DNA of 64,000 bases. Source: Larkinella rosea. Its GTDB lineage: Bacteria; Bacteroidota; Bacteroidia; Cytophagales; Spirosomataceae. The stretch is from contig NZ_RQJO01000009.1 of assembly GCF_003858635.1 (NCBI RefSeq), forward strand, positions 186,001 to 250,000. The letters run 5' to 3'. The translations under genes were made by a program, and so were the position numbers. The notes beneath the pieces are model-generated. The model had not been told where the DNA came from. It did no database searches and saw only the letters and a program-made list of their open reading frames with translations. Positions 17,517 through 24,804 of this stretch are shown one piece after another; positions within the stretch are counted from its first letter, which is position 1; each line of letters starts with the position of its first letter.

Positions 17517-18302
17517 ATGAGTAAAGACATACTACCTGGTATTAAGCAATTTGATTTGAGTGGGCGGGCGGCCATCATCACGGGCGGTTCCAAAGGGCTA
17601 GGGCTGGCCATGGCTGCCGGACTCGCTTCGGCGGGGGCCAATGTGATGCTGGTGAACCGGAATGCCGAAGAAGGCGCGAAAGCCGCTGAAGAACTGAGTC
17701 GGGATTTTGGCGTCAAAGCCATTGCGTTCAGGGCCGATATTACCGACCAGGCACAAACCGAAGCCATGGCGCAAGCCGCTATCGACGCCTTTGGCCGGAT
17801 CGATGTTCTGATCAACAGCGCGGGCATCAACATTCGCGGACCGATCGACGAGGTAACGCTGGAAGATTTTAATAAAGTAATGAATGCCAATGTCAACGGC
17901 ACCTGGCTGAGCTGCCGCGCCGTGACGCCCTTCATGAAACAGGCCGGCCGAGGCAGCATCATCAACCTGGCCAGCACGCTCGGCATTGTCGGACTGGCCA
18001 ATCGGACGCCCTACACGTCCAGTAAAGGAGCCGTGGTGCAGATGACCCGCGGACTCGCGCTCGAACTGGCTCCGTTTAACATCACCGTCAACGCCATTTG
18101 TCCCGGCCCTTTCCTGACGGATATGAATGTACCAATTGCCGACACCGAAGAAGGCAAAAAATTCGTCGTGGGTGCCACGGCGCTGGGTCGCTGGGGTTTG
18201 CTGCGTGAAATTCAGGGAGCCGCCATTTTCCTCGCCAGCGATGCCGCTACCTACATGGTTGGCTCCATGCTTACCGTCGATGGCGGCTGGACGGCGAGAT
18301 GA
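17517..18302 (+). CDS. SDR family oxidoreductase (gluconate 5-dehydrogenase-like)
   Basis: A 261-residue classical short-chain dehydrogenase. The NAD(P)-binding motif GGSKGLGLAMA, the structural NSAGIN and the catalytic YTSSKGA (Tyr and Lys) are all present. VDGGWTAR closes the protein as in gluconate 5-dehydrogenase and 2-deoxy-gluconate 3-dehydrogenase relatives. Its place between an isomerase-like gene and a hexuronate-type transporter supports a role in sugar-acid oxidation or reduction. The exact substrate is inference. Confidence 0.88.
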   Translation: MSKDILPGIKQFDLSGRAAIITGGSKGLGLAMAAGLASAGANVMLVNRNAEEGAKAAEELSRDFGVKAIAFRADITDQAQTEAMAQAAIDAFGRIDVLINSAGINIRGPIDEVTLEDFNKVMNANVNGTWLSCRAVTPFMKQAGRGSIINLASTLGIVGLANRTPYTSSKGAVVQMTRGLALELAPFNITVNAICPGPFLTDMNVPIADTEEGKKFVVGATALGRWGLLREIQGAAIFLASDAATYMVGSMLTVDGGWTAR

Positions 18303-18307
18303 TAGAC

Positions 18308-18417
18308 GGTTTACGGTTTTCAGTTTACGGTTTTCGCCAGGCCGACGCTTCGGTTGTCTAACGTGTGAGAAATGAATGCGTCAGCCTCCAAAAACCGTAA
18401 ACTGAAAACCGTAAACC
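18308..18417. repeat. Family A inverted repeat between SDR and MFS genes
   Basis: Arms at 18308-18334 and 18391-18417 are perfectly complementary over 27 bp (words TTTACGGTTTTCAG and CAGTTTACGG). They extend inward with GGCCGACGC facing GCGTCAGCC. The loop holds CTAACGTGTGAGA, related to the loop of the copy at 51698. It starts 6 nt after the SDR stop. Confidence 0.92.
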
Positions 18418-18449
18418 AAAACCCAAATTTCCCTAAACCGAAAACCCTA

Positions 18450-19757
18450 ATGGAGCAAGTCATTGGCAGGATGCCGAAAACCCGGGTGCGCTACGGAATG
18501 CTGGCGCTCGTTTTTGTCAACGTGGTGATCAATTACCTGGATCGCACGAATCTGGCCGTGGCGGCTTCCAACCTGAGTAAAGACCTGGACTTGTCGCCGG
18601 TCAGTATGGGGTATATTTTTTCGGCATTCGGCTGGAGTTATGCGGTTTTGCAGATTCCTGGCGGTCTGGTGGCCGACCGGTTTGGCCCCCGGATTCTATA
18701 CGCTTTTTGCCTGATTACCTGGTCGTTTGTAACCATGCTTCAGGGATTTGCCAGCGGATTTGCCAGCCTATTTGGCCTGCGGCTGGCGACCGGAGCTTTC
18801 GAAGCGCCTTCGTACCCGATCAATAACCGCATCGTAACCAGCTGGTTCCCCGACAACGAACGGGCGGCCGCGACGGCCATGTACGTGTCGGGACAATTCA
18901 TTGGTCTGGCCTTTCTGACGCCGATTTTGGTGACGGTCCAGTATTACACGGGCTGGAAAGGGCTGTTTCTGGTAACCGGTCTGGTCGGAATGATCTGGGG
19001 CGTTGTCTGGTATCTATTCTACCGCGATCCGCTGGATCACTCGACCGTCAATCAGGCCGAACTCGATTACATTGAAGAAGGGGGCGGTTTGTTCCGGAGA
19101 CAAAAGAAAGCCGGAACGCAAGCCAACGTCTGGACCTGGGCAAATCTCAAACTGGTTTTTAGTGGACGAACATTATGGGGCGTTTATTTTGCCCAGTTTG
19201 CCGTCAACGCCACACTCTGGTTTTTCCTGACCTGGTTTCCAACCTATCTCGTCAAATACCGAGGACTGGACTTCATCAAGTCCGGTTACCTGGCTTCGAT
19301 TCCGTTTCTGGCCGCTTGCGCTGGGGTGCTTCTGTCCGGTTTTGTGTCCGATAATCTCGTAAAAAAAGGCTGGTCGGTCAGTGCGGCCCGGAAAACACCG
19401 ATCATCATCGGCTTGATTTTATCCGTCTCGCTGATCGGAGCCAATTACACCAACGACACCGCCTTAGTCATTTTCTTCATGTCATTCTCGTTTTTCGGAG
19501 CCGGAATGGCGCTGATTTCCTGGGTTTTTGTTTCTTTGCTGGCTCCCAAACACCTCATAGGCTTAACGGGGGGCGTTTTTAATTTCATGGGCAATCTGGC
19601 GTCGATCATTGTTCCCATTGTGATTGGGTATCTGGCCAAAGACGGCGATTTTAAACCGGCGCTGGTATTTGTCGGAACTCTGGGTTTCCTGGGCGCCTGT
19701 TCCTACACCTTCCTGGTCGGTAAAATCGAGCGGAGAGGGGAGACGATTGACCATTGA
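18450..19757 (+). CDS. MFS transporter, hexuronate/anion:cation symporter type
   Basis: A 435-residue, about 12-segment permease. The start at ATG 18450 (MEQVIGRMPKTRVRYG) is preferred over ATG 18372, whose extra 26 codons are translated from the intergenic repeat. NYLDRTNLAVAASNL and the loop GGLVADRFGPR are typical of the anion:cation symporter family (ExuT-like). It should import a sugar acid for the neighbouring dehydrogenases. The last codons (about GETIDH) are written by the left arm of the next repeat element, so the C-terminus has been altered by it. Confidence 0.88.
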   Translation: MEQVIGRMPKTRVRYGMLALVFVNVVINYLDRTNLAVAASNLSKDLDLSPVSMGYIFSAFGWSYAVLQIPGGLVADRFGPRILYAFCLITWSFVTMLQGFASGFASLFGLRLATGAFEAPSYPINNRIVTSWFPDNERAAATAMYVSGQFIGLAFLTPILVTVQYYTGWKGLFLVTGLVGMIWGVVWYLFYRDPLDHSTVNQAELDYIEEGGGLFRRQKKAGTQANVWTWANLKLVFSGRTLWGVYFAQFAVNATLWFFLTWFPTYLVKYRGLDFIKSGYLASIPFLAACAGVLLSGFVSDNLVKKGWSVSAARKTPIIIGLILSVSLIGANYTNDTALVIFFMSFSFFGAGMALISWVFVSLLAPKHLIGLTGGVFNFMGNLASIIVPIVIGYLAKDGDFKPALVFVGTLGFLGACSYTFLVGKIERRGETIDH

Positions 19758-19867
19758 CGATGGACCATTGACCATTGTCAGGAGAGCAGCATACCTGGCG
19801 GTTTTTCTGTCAATGGTCCATCGTCAGCGGTCAATGGTCAACAATCCATCGTCAGCGGTCAATCGTC
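19742..19867. repeat. Family B repeat (ACCATTGACGATGG words) overlapping the MFS stop codon
   Basis: One left arm (19742-19771) faces two right arms (19810-19839 and 19837-19867) built from GGTCCATCGTCAGCGGTCAA-like words. It is the only element in the window that runs into a coding sequence: the left arm supplies the last five codons and stop of the MFS gene. It ends 23 nt before the next start. Confidence 0.85.
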
Positions 19868-19889
19868 ATTTTTCAAATCTTAACCAAAA

Positions 19890-20663
19890 ATGAACCATTC
19901 AAATTACTTTCCTGACCGCTACAAGGGTCAGGTAGCTATTGTTACCGGTGGCGCGGACGGGCTGGGAAAAGCCATTGCCAGTCGGCTGGGAGCGGAAGGC
20001 GCTTCGGTGGCCTTATTCGACCGGAATGCGGTTTTGCTGGAAAAAACCGCTCAGGAGTTGACGGCCCAAAAGAATTCCGTTCGGACCTATACCGTCGATA
20101 TTTCGCAGGAAGAGCAGGTGAAAAATGCGGTTGAACAAACCGTAGCGGATTTCGGGAAAATTGACGTAGTCGTTCATTCGGCGGGGATTGTCGGACCGAC
20201 GAGTACCAACATCACCAACTACGCGACCGCGGATTTTGAAAAATTACTCGCGATCAATCTCTTCGGAAGTTTTCTGATTACGAAGCATGTGGTCGGTCAT
20301 ATGGCAAGCCGGAAATACGGCCGGATTCTGCTGATTGCGTCCATTGCCGGGAAAGAAGGGAATCCGGGGATGGTGGGCTATTCGGTCAGTAAAGCGGGCG
20401 TGATCGGCCTGGTGAAAGCCATCGCCAAAGAATACGCCACCGCCGGTATTACGGTGAACGGCCTGGCTCCGGCCGTCATCAGAACCGCCATGAACGCCGA
20501 TACGGCCCCCGAACAACTGGCTTACATGACCGCCAAAATCCCGATGGGGCGGCTGGGCGAAACCGACGAAGTGGCGGCAATGGCCAGCTTTATCGTTTCG
20601 CCCGAAAACAGTTTTTCGACCGGTTTTATCTACGACATTTCCGGTGGGCGGGCCACGTATTGA
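19890..20663 (+). CDS. SDR family NAD(P)-dependent oxidoreductase
   Basis: A 257-residue classical SDR with VTGGADGLGKAIA, the catalytic YSVSKAGV and a C-terminal YDISGGRATY. It is not a recent duplicate of the SDR at 17517, since the two diverge outside the core motifs. It is the last gene of the putative sugar-acid operon, 132 nt after the transporter, with a repeat filling most of that gap. It probably carries out a second redox step on the imported substrate; this is inferred from context. Confidence 0.87.
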   Translation: MNHSNYFPDRYKGQVAIVTGGADGLGKAIASRLGAEGASVALFDRNAVLLEKTAQELTAQKNSVRTYTVDISQEEQVKNAVEQTVADFGKIDVVVHSAGIVGPTSTNITNYATADFEKLLAINLFGSFLITKHVVGHMASRKYGRILLIASIAGKEGNPGMVGYSVSKAGVIGLVKAIAKEYATAGITVNGLAPAVIRTAMNADTAPEQLAYMTAKIPMGRLGETDEVAAMASFIVSPENSFSTGFIYDISGGRATY

Positions 20664-20707
20664 CGCAATCGGGTTGAAAAATATAACCGCTTATTTGTTA
20701 CCGAAGC

Positions 20708-20728
20708 GCAACATATGGTTGCTTTTTT
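20708..20728 (+). terminator. Weak candidate terminator after the sugar-acid operon
   Basis: A 5-bp stem (GCAAC/GTTGC) with a 5-nt loop is followed by six T residues, 44 nt after the SDR stop. The stem is short. The rest of the 278-bp gap to 20942 shows no other feature I can name. Confidence 0.35.
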
Positions 20729-20941
20729 ACGTAATGGTAAGTAGAGCTCCTGAATCTCCGAATGCTCGATAACGGGTATTTTGGGGTATGATCATCAGCC
20801 CGGATGGATCGAAACCGCCATCTATCAAACTGTTAAAAAAGACTAAAAAACAACCTTACCCTAAAAACCGAACATTCTATGACGGAACTGTACGTTACTT
20901 TTTAAACGTGAGTCAGTAATAACCTGAATCATCCCCAGACC

Positions 20942-21226
20942 ATGAAACGTACATCCGTCATTCTACCGGCCAATCAGCCGCAAGCCGCATCGTATTCAGC
21001 GTTGCACGTGTTATTGTCTCAGTCCGAAGATGAGTTCTATGGCAGTCTCCAGCGTATCTGGAACAACGTGCTGCACCTCGAAGATATGGGAATTATTCAG
21101 CAGGAAAACGATAAGTTTATGTATGCTTACCGGTTTGCGGAAGCCGAACTCAAACGTGCTTATTCAACCCAGGCAACGCTGGGTGTAACCGCTCAATCCA
21201 ATCAACCGGCCTCACTGCGGTCGTGA
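20942..21226 (+). CDS. Hypothetical protein, coupled to the next gene
   Basis: A 94-residue protein with no signal peptide or membrane segment. The middle (LLSQSEDEFYGSLQRIWNNVLHLEDMGIIQQEN) is likely helical and looks like a small helical adapter. Its stop TGA overlaps the ATG of the next gene (ATG at 21226), so the two are translationally coupled and their products may interact. I do not recognise the family. Confidence 0.6.
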   Translation: MKRTSVILPANQPQAASYSALHVLLSQSEDEFYGSLQRIWNNVLHLEDMGIIQQENDKFMYAYRFAEAELKRAYSTQATLGVTAQSNQPASLRS

Positions 21227-21642
21227 TGAAAACCTATCAGAATGAGCACGTTGGGGTAGAAGTTGATTGCAGTATTCACCTGTTGCAGCAAACCTGGCGG
21301 GGCTTGCCGACCAGCGAAAGTTTTCGGGAAGGCTCGCTGGCAATTCTGGCGCTGGCCAAACGATACCAGGTCAAACGCTGGCTGATTGATTTGCGTACCT
21401 TGCGGATGTTCAATCCGATCGATTTGCACTGGTACATTCAGCACTGGCTTCCCCAGGCCGACCTGGGACAAAAATTACCCCGGCCGGCGCGGGTGGCCAT
21501 CGTTCTGAAGGACCTGAACCAGTTCGGTAAACTTGGGTCCGACCTAGTCTTACGCGCTTCCGGCAGTCTGAATGAATCACTGACGAGCCGGTATTTCATT
21601 GGCGATGAAGACGCCCGGCAGTGGCTACTGGTAAAACCGTAA
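21226..21642 (+). CDS. STAS/SpoIIAA-like hypothetical protein
   Basis: A 138-residue soluble protein. The pattern of an N-terminal strand, a helix, then KRWLIDLRTLRMFNPIDLHWYIQHWL suggests a SpoIIAA/STAS-like alpha/beta fold, a group common in Cytophagales. ATG 21226 overlaps the preceding stop; a GTG at 21223 would add a single residue. Together with the preceding gene it forms a two-gene unit of unknown job. The fold assignment is tentative. Confidence 0.6.
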   Translation: MKTYQNEHVGVEVDCSIHLLQQTWRGLPTSESFREGSLAILALAKRYQVKRWLIDLRTLRMFNPIDLHWYIQHWLPQADLGQKLPRPARVAIVLKDLNQFGKLGSDLVLRASGSLNESLTSRYFIGDEDARQWLLVKP

Positions 21643-21716
21643 ATGGCTACCGTGCCACTGCCAGCTCAAAATAAGACCGGTTTTTATCGGTGAAACGGCT
21701 CTATGATCGCACCGCA

Positions 21717-22706
21717 TTAAAGCACGTTCTCCACTACTGTAGGCTTGAGCTTTTCGCACAAAGCATTTAATTTATCTTCATCATTATTCAATATTTGGTT
21801 CGCTTCATCAAGAAGGGCATCAATATTTTCCTGAGACGCATCATCCATATCGTCGTTACCTAAATCCAGCGGTGTTTGAAACCGGTAGTAATTATCTTTT
21901 AATCCAAAAGCCTGCATCATTTGCCGAACCTGATAGTCGACTGTAACGCTGGCGCCCTGGAACATAATGCTAATGATCGGATTAATCCAATCCAGTTTCC
22001 CCCAGTTCTTCGCCTGGTTGTATTCAAATCGCCGGACCAGATCGCCGGTTCCCAGCGATACAATCATCACCGGTTCCTGCGGACCAAATAATCGAAGGTG
22101 TTCGGCCAGCGCACACATCGTTGGATTGTTGGCAAACAAACCCCCATCCACCAGGGCAAACGCCCCATTGGTCGGCTCGGATTTTAACCGAATGGGTTCG
22201 AAATAAGTAGGAGCGGCACTCGTGGCCCGGCTGATGGATTTCAGGGGGAAATCCGGTTCACTACCGTCTTCTGCCAGCCAGCTTTTGAAAATAACCGGCA
22301 TTCGTGAGTGAATATCATAGCTCGTCACCATGGTATTCGTTACACAACTGCTCAGGTTGGCGTTAAAAAAGTAATCATCTAACACTTTTTCAAGGTGTTG
22401 CTTGTCGTAGAGCTCTTCAAAAATGCCGTACGGATTGGTGAATTTTTGGAGTTTACCTTTGGCGAAGATTTCTTTCCCTCGTTCCGTGTATATTTTTAGG
22501 ACATCTTCCGCTTTGTATTTAGGGGCGGATTTATCCGAACTGGGCATCGTAAGCGCCAATGCTATTAAACCGCCGGTGCTGGTTCCGGCAATCAAGTCAA
22601 ATAAAGCAGCAATTGGTTTGCCGGTCTTTTGCTCGATTTCACAAAGGATTTTAGCCGGAATGATTCCTCTAATTCCTCCACCATCGATAGATAATATTCT
22701 TTTCAT
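21717..22706 (-). CDS. Patatin-like phospholipase
   Basis: A 329-residue patatin with the full catalytic set: oxyanion loop DGGGIRG (residues 8-14), nucleophile S43 in GTSTG, and D187 in DGGLFANNP. It has no signal peptide or extra domain. This length and layout match stand-alone patatins, including CapV-type effectors of anti-phage systems, but no cyclic-nucleotide synthase is beside it. It is divergent from two AT-rich genes of unknown function across a 210-bp gap with a 12-bp inverted repeat. It may degrade membrane phospholipids; a defence role is only suggested by context. Confidence 0.88.
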   Translation of the reverse strand: MKRILSIDGGGIRGIIPAKILCEIEQKTGKPIAALFDLIAGTSTGGLIALALTMPSSDKSAPKYKAEDVLKIYTERGKEIFAKGKLQKFTNPYGIFEELYDKQHLEKVLDDYFFNANLSSCVTNTMVTSYDIHSRMPVIFKSWLAEDGSEPDFPLKSISRATSAAPTYFEPIRLKSEPTNGAFALVDGGLFANNPTMCALAEHLRLFGPQEPVMIVSLGTGDLVRRFEYNQAKNWGKLDWINPIISIMFQGASVTVDYQVRQMMQAFGLKDNYYRFQTPLDLGNDDMDDASQENIDALLDEANQILNNDEDKLNALCEKLKPTVVENVL

Positions 22707-22788
22707 ATAAATATTTATTAGTATTTTAATTTATTCGATTGGCAAGAATATTTAGAAATACTATAGAATCATAAAAGTTAGGTTTCTA

Positions 22789-22833
22789 TTTATTTAACGG
22801 CAATTTAAGTTACTTTTTTGACCGTTAAATAAA
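22789..22833. promoter_or_regulatory. Perfect 12-bp inverted repeat in the patatin divergent gap
   Basis: Arms TTTATTTAACGG (22789-22800) and CCGTTAAATAAA (22822-22833) flank 21 nt that include a T-rich run. It is centred between the divergent patatin and the AT-rich gene pair, so it could be an operator for both directions or an RNA hairpin. Confidence 0.5.
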
Positions 22834-22916
22834 ACGTAAAGATATTCCGGATTTTCAACAGGTAAATGCCTTACTATTACTGAATTTCCACCTCACTTAC
22901 CTTTCTTTTTGCAGCC

Positions 22917-23666
22917 ATGAACAGTTTTATCTATTCGTTTCAATGCTTGACAACTGCCTATCCTTTTCACGAAGATTTTGATAAAGAGTATTTAGAAAAA
23001 AAAGATGACTTCGATAATGAATTAAAAGAGTATGAACTTTTACCAGAATCAAATCATGAGAAGAAAGAAAAGATTAAAAAGCTTAAAAATTATCTAACAA
23101 AAAATGGCGAGCATCTTAGAATCTTAAATAGTTTAAATGCAGCGGAAGATTCCATTGTAAAATCACTTGAAAAAGAGGTAAGATTTCTTTTACCTCCTGG
23201 ACTTCTGGTGAAAGCAGATGTAACGTTTAGCGAGGGAAGCCTGGTCATGTACGGGACCGTTACATTGATCAGCTGGGCAGGAACGCTGGTATTTGATACC
23301 ATCAAAGAAGAAGTTACCGACATTCTAAAAGGTTGTGTAAAGCGGTCATTCAAATCCGCTCTTGCCAGAGCTGGATTGGCAATAGGAAGCAATCTCGAAT
23401 TTCAAGATAATCAGCCTTTGACGCAGCGTCAAGCACCCATTTCCCAGACTCAGAGCGATGAACCCCGTTCCGTTCCCGCAGTTCAGCCAAAACCTTTGCT
23501 AGCAGAGGGACGAACTCAATTGTTGCTTTTAACTCTGATTCTATTCTTGCAATTGATCTTTTTAATAGATCGTTTTTTTTTAATAAATATTTCACTGGAA
23601 TCACGAGAATCTGGTAGAACCGAAAAATCAGGAACTATCCTTCCGAGCGATACCTTGAAAAAATAA
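22917..23666 (+). CDS. AT-rich gene of unknown function with C-terminal membrane segment
   Basis: A 249-residue protein. Residues about 20-65 are highly charged and probably coiled coil. Residues about 90-155 contain LLPPGLLVKADVTFSEGSLV followed by a hydrophobic stretch and ILKGCVKRSFKSALARAG. A strong single membrane segment lies near residue 202-224 (LLLLTLILFLQLIFLIDRFF), with a short polar tail. It reads as a tail-anchored membrane protein. Base composition is clearly lower in GC than the neighbourhood, suggesting acquisition. The next gene starts 6 nt downstream. I do not recognise the family. Confidence 0.7.
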   Translation: MNSFIYSFQCLTTAYPFHEDFDKEYLEKKDDFDNELKEYELLPESNHEKKEKIKKLKNYLTKNGEHLRILNSLNAAEDSIVKSLEKEVRFLLPPGLLVKADVTFSEGSLVMYGTVTLISWAGTLVFDTIKEEVTDILKGCVKRSFKSALARAGLAIGSNLEFQDNQPLTQRQAPISQTQSDEPRSVPAVQPKPLLAEGRTQLLLLTLILFLQLIFLIDRFFLINISLESRESGRTEKSGTILPSDTLKK

Positions 23667-23672
23667 GAACTT

Positions 23673-24176
23673 ATGATCTTTGACTTTGAAGGTGGGTTAT
23701 TTGTTTTTACGAAATTAACTAATAAAAACAGGTCTTACAGTATCTATTCTACGAAATTGATTATTGATAAAGCTAATAGTTTCGGTGTCTTTTATTTGAA
23801 TTGTATTGTTAAGGAAATAAATCATTATCTATCTCCCTTTTTCGGAACTTCAGGAAGGTTGCTATTTTTAACAGATCCCGATAAAGAAACAATTTCCAAG
23901 GAAGAAAGAACATTCGAAAGAATACGGTTTGAAGGCTCGTTTTTTTTAGAGTGCGAATCTAACTCCTTTTTGTTGACACCGTTTCTCGAACAACAGCTTA
24001 TTGCTGTTTTTGAAACAGCAGTTAAAAGAGGATTTGAATATATTCTAAGGCATTTATTTACCAGCGTAGAAATCCAATTGCTCGAAGAACAAAAACAACC
24101 TATGATGAACTCCTTCGGGAATCTGCAATGGGATTTCAGGAAAGTTGGGAGAATTTCCGTGTTTCAGCACAAATAA
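23673..24176 (+). CDS. AT-rich gene of unknown function, partner of the preceding gene
   Basis: A 167-residue protein with no clear signal peptide or membrane segment. It begins 6 nt after the previous stop, so the two are one transcript. The part RIRFEGSFFLEC...AVKRGFEYILRHLF echoes the VTFSEGSLV...CVKRSFKSALA region of the upstream protein, which may mean the two share a domain or arose by duplication. That similarity is weak and seen by eye. GC content is low. Family not recognised. Confidence 0.65.
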   Translation: MIFDFEGGLFVFTKLTNKNRSYSIYSTKLIIDKANSFGVFYLNCIVKEINHYLSPFFGTSGRLLFLTDPDKETISKEERTFERIRFEGSFFLECESNSFLLTPFLEQQLIAVFETAVKRGFEYILRHLFTSVEIQLLEEQKQPMMNSFGNLQWDFRKVGRISVFQHK

Positions 24177-24205
24177 CCTTTTGCCCTTTTATTGATTCCA
24201 GAACT

Positions 24206-24640
24206 TTATCGATTTATCCTGAAATTTACCGGCAGATTATACCGGCAAGCGACCGGCTGGCCAGCCTGTTTGGCCGGTGTCCAGGTGGGCATACTTTTAA
24301 TGAGTCGCAGGGCTTCGGCATCCAGTTCCGGATCAAGATTTTTCAAAACGTGAGCGTCCTCAATCTTGCCCTGTTCGGTGACAATAAAGGATACGAATAC
24401 CCGGCCTTCCAGACCGGTTTTTCGGGCAGCTTCCGGATATCGCAAATTTTTAGTGATATAACCATCCAATCGGCGCATACCACCCGGAAATTCGGGTGGT
24501 AGTTCGGTAACGGTGAATACCGGTCGATTGGCTCTCGATGTTGAATCCTGTATTTCTACTTTCACCGTCGCCTGCTGAGCGTGAGCGGACCGGCAGCAGG
24601 AAATCATCAGCATTACGAACAGGAAGGCATAGTGTTTCAT
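24206..24640 (-). CDS. Secreted TonB-C-domain protein
   Basis: A 144-residue protein with a signal peptide (KHYAFLFVMLMISCCRSAHAQ; the Cys pair could make it a lipoprotein). The remainder is a TonB C-terminal domain: PPEFPGGMRRLDGYITKNLRYP, GLEGRVFVSFIV, then DAEALRLIKSMPTWTPAKQAGQPV, the common Bacteroidota form. It lacks a membrane anchor and Pro-rich spacer, so it is an accessory rather than a canonical energy transducer. GC content is back to the genome norm here, marking the end of the AT-rich patch. Confidence 0.85.
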   Translation of the reverse strand: MKHYAFLFVMLMISCCRSAHAQQATVKVEIQDSTSRANRPVFTVTELPPEFPGGMRRLDGYITKNLRYPEAARKTGLEGRVFVSFIVTEQGKIEDAHVLKNLDPELDAEALRLIKSMPTWTPAKQAGQPVACRYNLPVNFRINR

Positions 24641-24804
24641 GGCTGTTTCAGCCTACCGATTTATAAAATAGTAGGATCAGTAGTGAACTTAGGATATTTC
24701 ACTGAAAGCCCCCATTTTACTTTTAGGGAGCGGTCAAGAAATTTGATGAAGCGGCCCTTTTGATGGAAACAAAGTCAGCGTAAAAGCTGCGTGAAGTGGT
24801 TCCA

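Noticed and set aside
21717-22706. CBASS assignment for the patatin gene
   Set aside because: Stand-alone patatins can be CapV effectors, but no CD-NTase, Cap2 or Cap3 gene is adjacent. Without it the label is not supported.
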